Source: Thermoleophilaceae bacterium (GTDB lineage: Bacteria > Actinomycetota > Thermoleophilia > Solirubrobacterales > Thermoleophilaceae). From it: DNA of 64,000 nt. The DNA lies in the NCBI GenBank assembly GCA_036378175.1, contig DASUWY010000007.1:1-64000 (forward strand), given 5' to 3'. A program made the translations under genes and the position numbers. Under the pieces are notes generated by a model. The model was not told the origin of the DNA and did no database searches. It worked only from the letters and a program-made list of their open reading frames with translations. Below, piece by piece: positions 56,644-64,000 of this stretch (positions are counted from its first letter, which is position 1; each line of letters starts with the position of its first letter).

Positions 56644-57280
56644 AGTAGCGCAGCAGCCAGCGGCCGTCGGCGAAGCGCACGACGCGGGTGATCGAGGTGT
56701 TGTCCACCTGCACGAACGCGAACGGGCGGCTGTTCGTCACCTGGCGGCAGATCTCGGCGATCACGCCGCCGTGAAGCACGGCCGCCCCGGTGGCGCCCGC
56801 GCCCACCTCGTCGGCCATGCGGGTGAGACCCCGCTGCACACGCTCGGAGAAGCGCTCCATGCGCTCCGCGCCGGGGATCACGTCCCAGCGCTCCTCGCGG
56901 AACAGCCGCTCCACCAGCGGATCGCGGTTGTGCACGCGGATGCGGAACTCGCCTCCCTCCCACTCGCCCAGCATGATCTCGCGCAGCTCCGGTACCACCT
57001 CGGGCTCGAGCCCCGTGCGCTCCGCCACGGGGGCGGCCGTCTGCGACGTTCGCTGTAGCGGCGTGACGAACAGCTTCGCGAGCGGCTCGCGAGTGACCCA
57101 CTCGGCCATCTTCTCGGCCTGTGCCCGCCCTTCTGGGGCGAGCGGCGGGTCGCTGTGGCCCTCGAGCAGCTCGAATGGCTCATCGGCCACCGCGGCCTGC
57201 GAGGCGCCATGGCGAATGAGCAGGAGGTCGGTGGCGTCCGGCGGGAGCTGGAACCCGCGCTGCGGGTAGGTGTCCGGCAT
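56618..57280 (-). CDS. histidine phosphatase family protein
   Basis: 220 residues. The phosphoacceptor histidine is in DLLLIRHGASQAAVADEPFE near residue 23, the helper arginine in TPLQRTSQTAAPVAE near 78, the acid in ELREIMLGEWEGGEFR, and the second histidine in AAVLHGGVIAEICRQV near 173. This is the phosphoglycerate mutase-like superfamily; such proteins dephosphorylate sugars, nucleotides or cofactors. Substrate unknown. The ATG at 57280 is 14 bases after the membrane-protein stop; TAGTCT ends 11 bases upstream, so it may also have its own promoter. Confidence 0.88.
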   Translation of the reverse strand: MPDTYPQRGFQLPPDATDLLLIRHGASQAAVADEPFELLEGHSDPPLAPEGRAQAEKMAEWVTREPLAKLFVTPLQRTSQTAAPVAERTGLEPEVVPELREIMLGEWEGGEFRIRVHNRDPLVERLFREERWDVIPGAERMERFSERVQRGLTRMADEVGAGATGAAVLHGGVIAEICRQVTNSRPFAFVQVDNTSITRVVRFADGRWLLRYFNETAHLR

Positions 57281-57294
57281 CTGCGGCGCGGAGA

Positions 57295-57882
57295 CTAGGC
57301 GGCGCCGGTGCCTGCGGCGTGCTCGGGAGCGGCTGGTTCCGGCTCGTCCTTCCAGGCGCTGCCGTTGCGCTCGGCGTGCCAGGCGAGCGACGCGCCGATG
57401 CATATGAGGCCGAGCGCGAGGATCGCGAGCCAGGGGCCCGACTTGACGACGGTCACCTGGTTGTCGCCGGGCTGTTGCACCAGCCTGTAGAGGACGAGCA
57501 GTATTCCCACGCCCGACAAGAGCGCCGCCGCGGCGCTCGGTGTGAAGCCGCCGCGGTAGCGGTGGGCAGCCACCCGCATCACGGCGGCGAGCGCGGCGGA
57601 GAGCGCGGCCGCGAGCAGCACGATCAGGATCAGGCGGTCGACGGCGGCATGAAGCTGCCAGAGGTTCTTCTCCTGGCCCTGAGCAACCTGAGCCGCCTGC
57701 TGCTGGATCGTGCCGGGCACCTGGCTGCCAAGCGGACCGGCCGGCACCTGTGCGTCGTGCTGGATCTGCCGCGCGGCGTCGCCGAGCTGGGTGCTGAACC
57801 AGACCAGCGCGGTGACGAGCAGCAGCCCGAGGCCCGCCACCCAGGCAAGGGCGTCACCCTTGGTGAGGCGCTCGAAGCTCAT
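57295..57882 (-). CDS. four-helix membrane protein, partner of the next gene
   Basis: 195 residues. Helices at about 13-29, 82-100, 115-133 and 148-166, with a Gln-rich external loop (PGTIQQQAAQVAQGQEKNLW) between the first two, and an acidic Pro/Ala tail. Its layout resembles the upstream 165-residue protein, with which it overlaps by ATGA, suggesting a related pair that works together. No family recognised. Confidence 0.72.
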   Translation of the reverse strand: MSFERLTKGDALAWVAGLGLLLVTALVWFSTQLGDAARQIQHDAQVPAGPLGSQVPGTIQQQAAQVAQGQEKNLWQLHAAVDRLILIVLLAAALSAALAAVMRVAAHRYRGGFTPSAAAALLSGVGILLVLYRLVQQPGDNQVTVVKSGPWLAILALGLICIGASLAWHAERNGSAWKDEPEPAAPEHAAGTGAA

Positions 57883-58376
57883 GCCTCGCCCCCCTTCGGC
57901 GCCGGTAGCGGCGTGATCGGCACCTCGATGCCCTCACCGCGCCGCTCATCTCGCATCGACACAAGGGCGGACGCGGTGAGCCCGATGGCTGCCGCCGCGC
58001 CGAGCCACACCCCCGCGGCCCTGCCGGTGGGGCCGGGTCCCAGATCGGGCGGCCAGATCAGCCTCACCACGGCCAGCACCGAAGCCAGTAGACCGATGAG
58101 GCTGGCGAACACGGTTGCCGCGATGGGCATCGCCTGGGTCGAAGACGTGGCGGTGGCGATGAGCAGCCAGATGCCGAGCAGCCCGGCGATGCAGAAGATC
58201 ACGTCATTGACGGCCATCGATTGCCAGGCGTTGAGCGTGTAGCCCACCCGCCCCGGTGCTCGGCTGAAGTATGCGCCCTCGCTGCCCTGGTACCAAGGCG
58301 CCCAAAGCAGGCCGATCAAGGCGGCGCCGGCGACGCCCGCCAGCCAGTCGCTTGCCCTCAGCCTCCGCAGATCCAC
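57879..58376 (-). CDS. four-helix membrane protein of unknown function
   Basis: 165 residues. Helices at about 11-27, 56-76, 82-103 and 118-137, with a first external loop YQGSEGAYFSRAPGRVGYTL. The carboxy end VPITPLPAPKGGEA is disordered. It starts 9 bases after the folD stop, so it is probably co-transcribed with folD, and its stop overlaps the next gene as ATGA. Function unknown. Confidence 0.72.
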   Translation of the reverse strand: MDLRRLRASDWLAGVAGAALIGLLWAPWYQGSEGAYFSRAPGRVGYTLNAWQSMAVNDVIFCIAGLLGIWLLIATATSSTQAMPIAATVFASLIGLLASVLAVVRLIWPPDLGPGPTGRAAGVWLGAAAAIGLTASALVSMRDERRGEGIEVPITPLPAPKGGEA

Positions 58377-58385
58377 GCCAGCAGG

Positions 58386-59252
58386 CTACCGCCGCTCGGG
58401 TACCCCGCGAGCCGCTACCTGCAGGTGCGCGGCCCTGACGGTGTTCGCGAGCAGCATCGCGATCGTCATCGGCCCAACGCCTCCCGGCACGGGCGTGATT
58501 GCCGCCGCCACGTCCTTCACCGCCTCGAAGTCCACGTCGCCAACCAGGCCGTCGTCGGTGCGGTGGATGCCCACGTCGATCACGATCGCTCCCTCGCGCA
58601 CCATGTCCGCGGTGACGATCCTCGGGACACCGGCGGCTGCCACGAGCACGTCGGCGCGACGGCAGACGGCGGCGAGGTCGCGCGTCTTCGAATGGCACTG
58701 CGTCACGGTCGCGTTGGCCGCCAGCAACAGTGCGGCCACCGGCTTGCCCACGAGCTTCGAGCGCCCGATCACCACAGCCTCGGCGCCCTGCAGCTCCGCG
58801 CCCGCCACGCGCAGCAGCTCCATCACGCCCGCCGGTGTGCACGGCACCAGTCCCTCGAGCCCCTGGAACAAGCGGCCGGCGCTGAGCGGCGTGAGCCCGT
58901 CCACGTCCTTCAGCGGATCAATCAGCGACGTCATCGCGTCGCCGTCGATCTGGTCCGGCACCGGAAGCTGGAGCAGGATGCCGCTCACGGCCTCGTCCTC
59001 GTTGAGCGAGGTGAGCAGCTCCGCCAGCTCATCCTGAGACGTGTCCGCCGGCAGCTCGTGATGGATCGACGCGATGCCCACGTCCTCGCTCGCCTTGCGC
59101 TTGTTGCGCACGTAGACGTGCGACGCCGGATCATCGCCCACGAGCACCGTGGCGAGCCCCGGCTGGAAGCCGTGCTCGTCCACGAACGCGCGCACGTCCT
59201 CGGCCACACGGGCGCGGACGTCCGCCGCCACTGCTTTGCCGTCGATGATCAT
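58386..59252 (-). CDS. folD: methylenetetrahydrofolate dehydrogenase/cyclohydrolase
   Basis: 288 residues. It oxidises methylene-THF with NADP and opens methenyl-THF to formyl-THF. The substrate lysine is in ASHVYVRNKRKASEDVGI near residue 53, GILLQLPVPDQIDGD and DVDGLTPLSAGRLFQG are the first signature, and AVVIGRSKLVGKPVAALLL with PVPGGVGPMTIAMLLANTV the second. Standard length. The ATG at 59252 is preferred over an upstream in-frame start because the family begins MIIDGKAVA. Confidence 0.96.
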   Translation of the reverse strand: MIIDGKAVAADVRARVAEDVRAFVDEHGFQPGLATVLVGDDPASHVYVRNKRKASEDVGIASIHHELPADTSQDELAELLTSLNEDEAVSGILLQLPVPDQIDGDAMTSLIDPLKDVDGLTPLSAGRLFQGLEGLVPCTPAGVMELLRVAGAELQGAEAVVIGRSKLVGKPVAALLLAANATVTQCHSKTRDLAAVCRRADVLVAAAGVPRIVTADMVREGAIVIDVGIHRTDDGLVGDVDFEAVKDVAAAITPVPGGVGPMTIAMLLANTVRAAHLQVAARGVPERR

Positions 59253-59370
59253 CGCTGCCAATCCCGTTCGAGAAACGAGTGCGAAAAGCGAGCCTGCCAA
59301 GGACGCAGCGAGGCCGCAGGGCGAATGCCCGGGGCCGACCGAGGACGCCGGCAGGTGAAGGTTTGCAGCC

Positions 59371-62300
59371 TCATCGTTTCTTGAGCGGGGCGTAGTCGGC
59401 CATCAGTCTTCTCTCAGAACCGTCGCTCGGGAAGCGCACCACCACGATGCCGCCCACATCCAGTCCAACCACCATGCCCTCGCCGAACGAGGCATGCACC
59501 ACCTCGTCGCCCACCGAGAACGAGGCGCCCGGCTGCGGCTCCGGCCGCGACGCCGGGCCGCTGTCCCAGCGCGTGGAGAAGGCCTGCGGCCTGCGCGACT
59601 CCTGCGACTCCATGTCGGTGAGCTCGTTCGGGATCTCGTCGAGAAAGCGCGACGGGAGGTTCCAGTCGCGCTGCCCGTACAGGGCCCGCATGCGCGCGTA
59701 CGACATGTAGAGCTGCCGCTTCGCGCGCGTGATTCCGACGTAGCAGAGCCGCCGCTCCTCCTCGAGGTCGCCCGACTCAACCGCGCGCGAGTGCGGGAAC
59801 ACGCCCTCCTCGCAGCCGATCATGAACACCACCGGGAACTCGAGCCCCTTGGCGTTGTGGAGCGTCATGAGGGTGACGGTGCCCTCGTCGTCGCGCAGCG
59901 CGTCCTGGTCGGAGAACAGCGCGATCTGCTGGAGGAACTCCTCGAGCGACGGCTCCTCGGCCACCGAGTCGTACTCGCGCGCGACTCCCACGAGCTCCTC
60001 GAGGTTCTCGATGCGTCCCTGCGCCTCGATCGTGCGCTCGGCCTCCAGCGCCTCGAGATAGCCGCTCTCCTGCAGCGTCTCCTGAAGCAGGTCGCCGACC
60101 GACGCTCCGCCGTCCACCCGCTCGCGCAGCCGCTCCATGATCGACATGAAGCGGTCGAGCGCCTTCACCGCCGCCGCACCGAGGCCGGGCACGTTCTCCG
60201 GCGAGGCGGCCACGTCCCACACCGGCTCGCCCAGCGTGTTCGCATGGCCGACCACCCGCGCCTGCGTGGTGTCCCCGATCCCGCGCCGCGGCGAGTTCAC
60301 CACGCGCTGGAACGCCACCACGTCGTGCGGGTTCACGAGCAGCGTCAGATACGCCATTGCGTCCTTGATCTCGGCACGCTCGTAGAACTTCGTGCCGCCG
60401 ATCACCTGGTACGGCAGCTTGTAACGCGTGAGCATGTCCTCCAGCACGCGCGACTGGGCGTTGGTCCTGTAGAAGACGGCCACCTCGTCGCGCGAGCCGC
60501 CCTCGTCCACGATCCGCTCGATCTCGTTGACCACGAAGCGCGCCTCGGCGTGCTCGTCCTCGAGCTCGCGCACGTGGATCGGGTCGCCCTGGCCGAGGTC
60601 TGTCCAAAGGGATTTGGACTTGCGGGCGTGGTTGTTGGAGACGACCGCGTTCGCGGCGGACAGGATCGTCTGCGTCGAACGGTAGTTCTGCTCGAGCTTT
60701 ACGACGTGAGCGTCGGGAAAATCGTCCTCGAAGTCGAGGATGTTCCTGACGTCGGCGCCGCGGAAGGCGTAGATCGAATTGTGCGTGACCAGCCCACCCG
60801 CGATGAAGTTGTGCGTCGGTTCAACGTCCAAGTCGTAAACAGGACGACTAAGCCGGATCCGCTCAACCGTCTCGACCACGTCGTACTCGCCCTCCTCGGT
60901 GAACATGGCCATACCCGGGCGGATTGATGCAGCCGGCATGAACGGAAGCGTGTTCTTCAGAGTGACTCCGTCACCGTTCTTTCCGAGCCGTGCAACGCGC
61001 TTTACAACCACCGGAAGGACTGACCTGATGCGCTCCACGACCTCAAGCGCGCGACCAAAGTCGCTGAAGGCGGATTCGTAACGCCAACTCAGAGAACCGG
61101 ACTTGGCAGGTCGAACGCTGAGCCCAATCGACTCCAGCGCGTTCTTCGCGTCGTCACTTCGACCGCCGACCGTGACCGTGTGCATCGGACTCACTCCGCG
61201 GCGATCACCGCATAGCGTCAACGTGACATTCCGGCGAAAGCCCTCGCGCCCCTGCGGCATGAAATGCGGATGTTCTCGACACAGCCCGTGGTCCGCAAGC
61301 AGCCGTCTGCCGCCGCTCTCTGTGTCGACGGATTCGAAAACCCGGTCGATCAAGACCTGATTCGACACCAACCCGCCGTCAGGGGTGGCTCTTAGCTGCA
61401 GGCCGACGACGGGGGCCTTCTGCCCCTTCGTGTATACGCGGGTCACACCAACTCGATAGCCCGTTCCGTTGCGATGCATCACGTACGTCATATGGCGCTG
61501 CGGGGTCAGACCCAGCCTGTAGCCGGCGAAATGGACGTGCTCCGGGGTGCTCACGATCCTGCGCCCGCCCTCCGTCTTGATGGCGATGCCTTCTGCCTTC
61601 GCCGATTCATGAATCCGCATCACGAGCGCTGGGCGAAAGTCGGCGCTTCCGAAGCAGGACAGAACCTCGTCTCCAGGCGAGATCTGCTCGATAGGCCTCT
61701 TCGTCCCATCACCCATGGTGACCAACGTGCCCTCCACCAGACACTGGTCGTCGTCACCAACCACACAAAGATTCCGGCGCTCGCCCGCTAGCAGCTGCAG
61801 CCACCTGTACTGCGCACGGTTGGTGTCCTGGTACTCGTCCACGAGCAGCCAGCGGAACTGCTCCTGGTACTTGCGCAGCACCTCCGGGAAGAGCTCGAAG
61901 AGGTTCACGCAGCGGAACAGGATGTCGTCGAAGTCCATGGCGTTCATGGAATGCGCCCGCTGCTCGTACATCTCGTACACGTCGGCGGCGGTCTGCTCGA
62001 AGAACGAGCCGACCTTGATCCGGTAGCCCTCAGCGTCCACCAGCTGGTTCTTCGCGTCCGAGATCTGCCGCTTGATCGCGCGCGGCGCGAAGCGCTTGGG
62101 ATCGACGTCCAGCTCGTCCATGCACTGCTTGATGAGCCGCAGCGAGTCCGCCTCGTCGTAGATCGTGAAGCCGCGCGTGTAGCCCAGCCTCTCCCCCTCC
62201 GCTCGCAGCATCCGGACGCATGCCGAATGGAAGGTGAGCACCCACATGGCACGCGAGCGGCGGCCCACGAGCATCTCCACCCGCTCGCGCATCTCCTGCG

Positions 62301-62511
62301 CGGCCTTGTTGGTGAAGGTGATCGCGAGGATCTGGCCCGCCCGCGCCGCGCCAGTCTGCACGAGATAGGCGATCCGGCGCGTTAGCACCGCTGTCTTGCC
62401 CGAGCCCGCCCCCGCGAGGATGAGCAGCGGCCCCTCACCGTGCTGAACGGCTTCGCGCTGGGGCTCGTTGAGCCCCTCGAGAAGGCTCTCGGGGGCGGTG
62501 GTGGTGCTCAC
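59371..62511 (-). CDS. pcrA: PcrA/UvrD-type DNA helicase interrupted by an intein
   Basis: 1046 residues as translated; about 724 after removal of the 322-residue intein, the usual PcrA size. An SF1A 3'-5' helicase for nucleotide-excision repair and replication restart. Walker A is LAGAGSGKTAVLTRRIAYLV near residue 32, motif Ia TFTNKAAQEM, motif II LLVDEYQDTN, motif III split at VVGDDDQ/SIYAFRGAD, motif V TVTLMTLHNAKGLEFPVVFM and motif VI YVGITRAKRQLYMSY. A Tudor-like RNA-polymerase-binding tail follows (FSVGDEVVHASFGEGMVVGL). The GTG start lies 7 bases after TATCGT. The helicase cannot work until the intein splices, since motif III is cut. Confidence 0.97.
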   Translation of the reverse strand: MSTTTAPESLLEGLNEPQREAVQHGEGPLLILAGAGSGKTAVLTRRIAYLVQTGAARAGQILAITFTNKAAQEMRERVEMLVGRRSRAMWVLTFHSACVRMLRAEGERLGYTRGFTIYDEADSLRLIKQCMDELDVDPKRFAPRAIKRQISDAKNQLVDAEGYRIKVGSFFEQTAADVYEMYEQRAHSMNAMDFDDILFRCVNLFELFPEVLRKYQEQFRWLLVDEYQDTNRAQYRWLQLLAGERRNLCVVGDDDQCLVEGTLVTMGDGTKRPIEQISPGDEVLSCFGSADFRPALVMRIHESAKAEGIAIKTEGGRRIVSTPEHVHFAGYRLGLTPQRHMTYVMHRNGTGYRVGVTRVYTKGQKAPVVGLQLRATPDGGLVSNQVLIDRVFESVDTESGGRRLLADHGLCREHPHFMPQGREGFRRNVTLTLCGDRRGVSPMHTVTVGGRSDDAKNALESIGLSVRPAKSGSLSWRYESAFSDFGRALEVVERIRSVLPVVVKRVARLGKNGDGVTLKNTLPFMPAASIRPGMAMFTEEGEYDVVETVERIRLSRPVYDLDVEPTHNFIAGGLVTHNSIYAFRGADVRNILDFEDDFPDAHVVKLEQNYRSTQTILSAANAVVSNNHARKSKSLWTDLGQGDPIHVRELEDEHAEARFVVNEIERIVDEGGSRDEVAVFYRTNAQSRVLEDMLTRYKLPYQVIGGTKFYERAEIKDAMAYLTLLVNPHDVVAFQRVVNSPRRGIGDTTQARVVGHANTLGEPVWDVAASPENVPGLGAAAVKALDRFMSIMERLRERVDGGASVGDLLQETLQESGYLEALEAERTIEAQGRIENLEELVGVAREYDSVAEEPSLEEFLQQIALFSDQDALRDDEGTVTLMTLHNAKGLEFPVVFMIGCEEGVFPHSRAVESGDLEEERRLCYVGITRAKRQLYMSYARMRALYGQRDWNLPSRFLDEIPNELTDMESQESRRPQAFSTRWDSGPASRPEPQPGASFSVGDEVVHASFGEGMVVGLDVGGIVVVRFPSDGSERRLMADYAPLKKR
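60778..61743 (-). mobile_element. intein in helicase motif III
   Basis: In-frame insert of 322 residues (257-578 of the precursor). It begins CLVEGTLVTMGDG with the nucleophilic cysteine, has block B TPEHVHF (TxxH), block F VYDLDVEPTHNFIAG, and ends GLVTHN followed by serine as the +1 nucleophile. Removing it rejoins GDDDQ to SIYAFRGAD exactly. Between blocks B and F there are about 200 residues with no LAGLIDADG motif that I can see, so any homing endonuclease is degenerate or of another kind. Base composition is lower in GC than the flanks (about 58-60% in lines counted against 62-73%), suggesting a separate origin. Confidence 0.95.
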
Positions 62512-62518
62512 CTTGAAG

Positions 62519-62568
62519 ACGATAGAGGTGCGGGCGGCTTGACTCGGCGATCCACGGCGCCATAGCGT
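62519..62568. promoter_or_regulatory. divergent promoters for the helicase and a secreted protein
   Basis: On the plus strand TTGACT (62539-62544), an 18-base spacer and TAGCGT (62563-62568) make a good -35/-10 pair whose -10 ends 6 bases before the ATG at 62575. On the minus strand TATCGT (62519-62524) ends 7 bases before the helicase GTG. This is the clearest complete promoter in the window. Confidence 0.6.
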
Positions 62569-62574
62569 TCACCC

Positions 62575-63105
62575 ATGAACCGGCGCCTGCTCGCGGCAGC
62601 CGCATGCCTGGCCCTGATGGCCACCCCGGCCTTCGCTGCCAAGCACAAGTCGAAGGGGTTCACGCCCAAGAAGGTGGCTGCCGTCTGGAGCGGCACGTGG
62701 AGCAACCACACCTTCAACACCAGCGGCCCGATCACCCTCCGGGGCAAGCTGTTTCGCAAGGGGAAGGCCTTCAAGTTCGACGTGGACCTTGGCGGTAACG
62801 CCCTCGGCTGTCCCGACCCGCCGGCTCAGCACACCCCCACGATCACCAAGGGCTCGGGCAAGAACCACTGGAACTCGAAGGGGTTCAGGCTTCACCTGAT
62901 CTCTCCCTCGTACGGGACGTTCACGGTGACCTACGTGGACAAGACGCACAAGCTCACCGGCAGCGGCGGCAATCCGTCGTGCGCGCCGAACGTCACCTGG
63001 TCGCTCGACGGCACGCTCACCCACTCGGCCTTCACCGGCAGCGTGACGATCGACCTCGGAAACGGCCAGACAGCCTCGAGCTCGCTCACCGCCAACCGGC
63101 AGTAG
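62575..63105 (+). CDS. secreted protein of unknown function
   Basis: 176 residues. Signal peptide MNRRLLAAAACLALMATPAF with cleavage after FAA. The mature part is basic and beta-rich, starting KHKSKGFTPKKVAAVWSGTW and containing GPITLRGKLFRKGKAFKFDV and SLDGTLTHSAFTGSVTIDL, which suggests a lipocalin- or jelly-roll-like barrel. Two cysteines in CPDPP and PSCAPN may form a disulfide. No family recognised. The ATG is supported by a full promoter ending 6 bases upstream. Its stop overlaps the next gene's GTG by one base. Confidence 0.8.
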   Translation: MNRRLLAAAACLALMATPAFAAKHKSKGFTPKKVAAVWSGTWSNHTFNTSGPITLRGKLFRKGKAFKFDVDLGGNALGCPDPPAQHTPTITKGSGKNHWNSKGFRLHLISPSYGTFTVTYVDKTHKLTGSGGNPSCAPNVTWSLDGTLTHSAFTGSVTIDLGNGQTASSSLTANRQ

Positions 63106-63998
63106 TGACCTACCCTTCCCCGCCCGTGGGGCTCTGCGACGACGTGCGGGCGAGCTGTGCCGCGATCGCGGAGGACGCCCGCTTCGTGCAGATCCACGTG
63201 CACGCCGCAGACGAGATAGAGCCCGGGCCGCCGCCCGTGCTCGATCCGGAGCGCCACTACCTGGAGGGCTCGCGCGCCGTGGTGTGCACCTACCTGCTCA
63301 CGCTCGACGCCATCAACTTCGGCTCCGGCTGGTTCCCCACGCTGCGAAAGCGGCCGGGCTGCTCCGGCTACTACACGGTCGCGTGGGCGCTCGCGGACCA
63401 CTTCCGGGCGCATGGCCCGTGGTCGCCCGAGGAGCTCGAGCTGCTCGACGGCCGTCGCGTGGCCGCCGTGCTCGAGCAGGAGCCGGGGCACGAGCTGATG
63501 GAGCTGTACGCGGAGGCGCTGCGCGACCTCGGCCGCTTCCTGAGCGGGAGAAGCGCGCTCGAGGTGGTGAGCTCGGCGAGCGGCTCGGCGGAGGCGCTGG
63601 CCGAGACGCTCGCTCGCGGGATGCCGTTCTTCGACGACCGCGGCTTCTACAAGCGCGCCCAGATAGTTGCGAGCAACATGGCCCTCGCCGGGGTGGCGGA
63701 CTTCTACGACCTCGACAGGCTCACGATCTTCGCCGACAACCTCGTGCCGCACGTGCTGCGCGTGGACGGCGTGCTGAGCTACGAGCCGGAGCTGGCCGCT
63801 CGCATCGACAGCGAGGAGCTCCTGCCGGCCGGAGAGGAGGAGCGCGAGATCCGCGCGTGCGCCCTTCACGCCTGCGAATCGATCGCCGGGCGGCTCGGCG
63901 TGCCGCCCCGGATCCTCGACGTATGGCTCTGGAACCGCGGGCAGGAGCCGCGCTACAAGGCCCTGCCGCGCCACCGCACCCGCACGGTCTTCTACTGA
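63105..63998 (+). CDS. queuosine 5'-phosphate N-glycosylase/hydrolase-type salvage protein (Qng1/DUF2419)
   Basis: 297 residues. Hallmarks of the Q-salvage family are in order: TYLLTLDAINFGSGWFPTLR near residues 60-79, FYKRAQIVASNMALAGVADF near 182-201, LTIFADNLVPHVLRVDGVL, and the end WLWNRGQEPRYKALPRHRTR followed by TVFY. These release free queuine from queuosine phosphate so that tRNA can be modified. The GTG start overlaps the upstream stop (TAGTG), so it is co-translated with the secreted protein. Most bacteria make queuosine de novo; bacterial Qng1 homologues are less common. The gene ends 2 bases before the window edge and is complete. Confidence 0.88.
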   Translation: MTYPSPPVGLCDDVRASCAAIAEDARFVQIHVHAADEIEPGPPPVLDPERHYLEGSRAVVCTYLLTLDAINFGSGWFPTLRKRPGCSGYYTVAWALADHFRAHGPWSPEELELLDGRRVAAVLEQEPGHELMELYAEALRDLGRFLSGRSALEVVSSASGSAEALAETLARGMPFFDDRGFYKRAQIVASNMALAGVADFYDLDRLTIFADNLVPHVLRVDGVLSYEPELAARIDSEELLPAGEEEREIRACALHACESIAGRLGVPPRILDVWLWNRGQEPRYKALPRHRTRTVFY

Positions 63999-64000
63999 GA

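Noticed and set aside
59371..62511. Helicase with an extra accessory domain instead of an intein
   Set aside because: The insert starts with Cys, ends His-Asn before Ser, carries blocks B and F, and splits motif III exactly, which a normal domain insertion would not do.
1..64000. tRNA, rRNA, CRISPR or insertion sequences
   Set aside because: I saw no cloverleaf, no spaced direct-repeat array and no transposase; the only mobile element is the intein.

Overview
This 64 kb window is chromosomal DNA from a very GC-rich actinobacterium-like organism. The gene content (classical menaquinone pathway, GatCAB, citramalate plus isopropylmalate branched-chain synthesis, many NTGA start/stop overlaps, GGxGxD repeat proteins with a shared Cys-containing end module, a bacterial Qng1-type queuosine salvage enzyme) fits the Thermoleophilia/Solirubrobacterales best. 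That placement is inference from gene style, not from a marker gene. There is no rRNA, tRNA, CRISPR array, insertion sequence or prophage that I can see. Genes are packed tightly: every gap is under 300 bases, and the larger ones (10484-10592, 15393-15564, 23614-23853, 24637-24814, 42158-42276) are described as features.

Layout. 1-2500: alkyl-base DNA glycosylase (partial), argH and a divergent SDR epimerase sharing a palindromic -10. 2507-10518: one minus-strand operon, XRE-cupin regulator > leuC > leuD > Tam-like methyltransferase > leuB > ilvE > cimA > DegT aminotransferase, led by a 26-bp operator-like palindrome. 10530-15517: acyl-CoA ligase, small membrane proteins, an iron-type alcohol dehydrogenase, and leuA preceded by a leucine-rich leader peptide. 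15565-23064: a membrane-tethered sigma/zinc-finger fusion, a secreted protein, a decayed propeller/GGxGxD gene, serA with a class V aminotransferase, and ilvC. 23153-25634: small secreted or lipid-anchored proteins and a DsbA-like oxidoreductase. 25627-32129: menE, menB-menA-menC, menH and menD. 32126-38427: carbonic anhydrase, MMPL exporter with HxlR regulator, MFS exporter, secreted GGxGxD repeat protein. 38470-42157: ilvB-ilvN-menF. 42277-50169: three small-molecule genes and methyltransferases, a 7-bp minisatellite, GNAT, NDH-2, a second sigma/zinc-finger/TM fusion, and a small operon of unknowns with a GT87-like membrane protein. 50225-53332: gatC-gatA-gatB. 53374-59252: membrane proteins, GMC oxidoreductase, AhpD-like protein with HxlR regulator, histidine phosphatase, folD. 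59371-63998: a PcrA/UvrD helicase interrupted by an intein, a secreted protein and queuosine salvage.

The genes work together in two main themes. First, valine, leucine and isoleucine synthesis from pyruvate: ilvBN and ilvC, citramalate synthase for isoleucine, leuA and leuCDB, and ilvE, controlled at two leucine-related points (the XRE-cupin operon and the leuA leader). Second, menaquinone: MenF, D, H, C, E, B and A are all present, and the NDH-2 dehydrogenase would feed electrons into the quinone pool. ilvD and the final methyltransferase MenG are not identifiable here.

The most striking window-wide signal is promoter structure. At least 18 genes have a TAnnnT-like hexamer ending only 6-9 bases before the start codon, usually with no Shine-Dalgarno, as expected for leaderless transcripts. 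I used this signal to choose several start codons.
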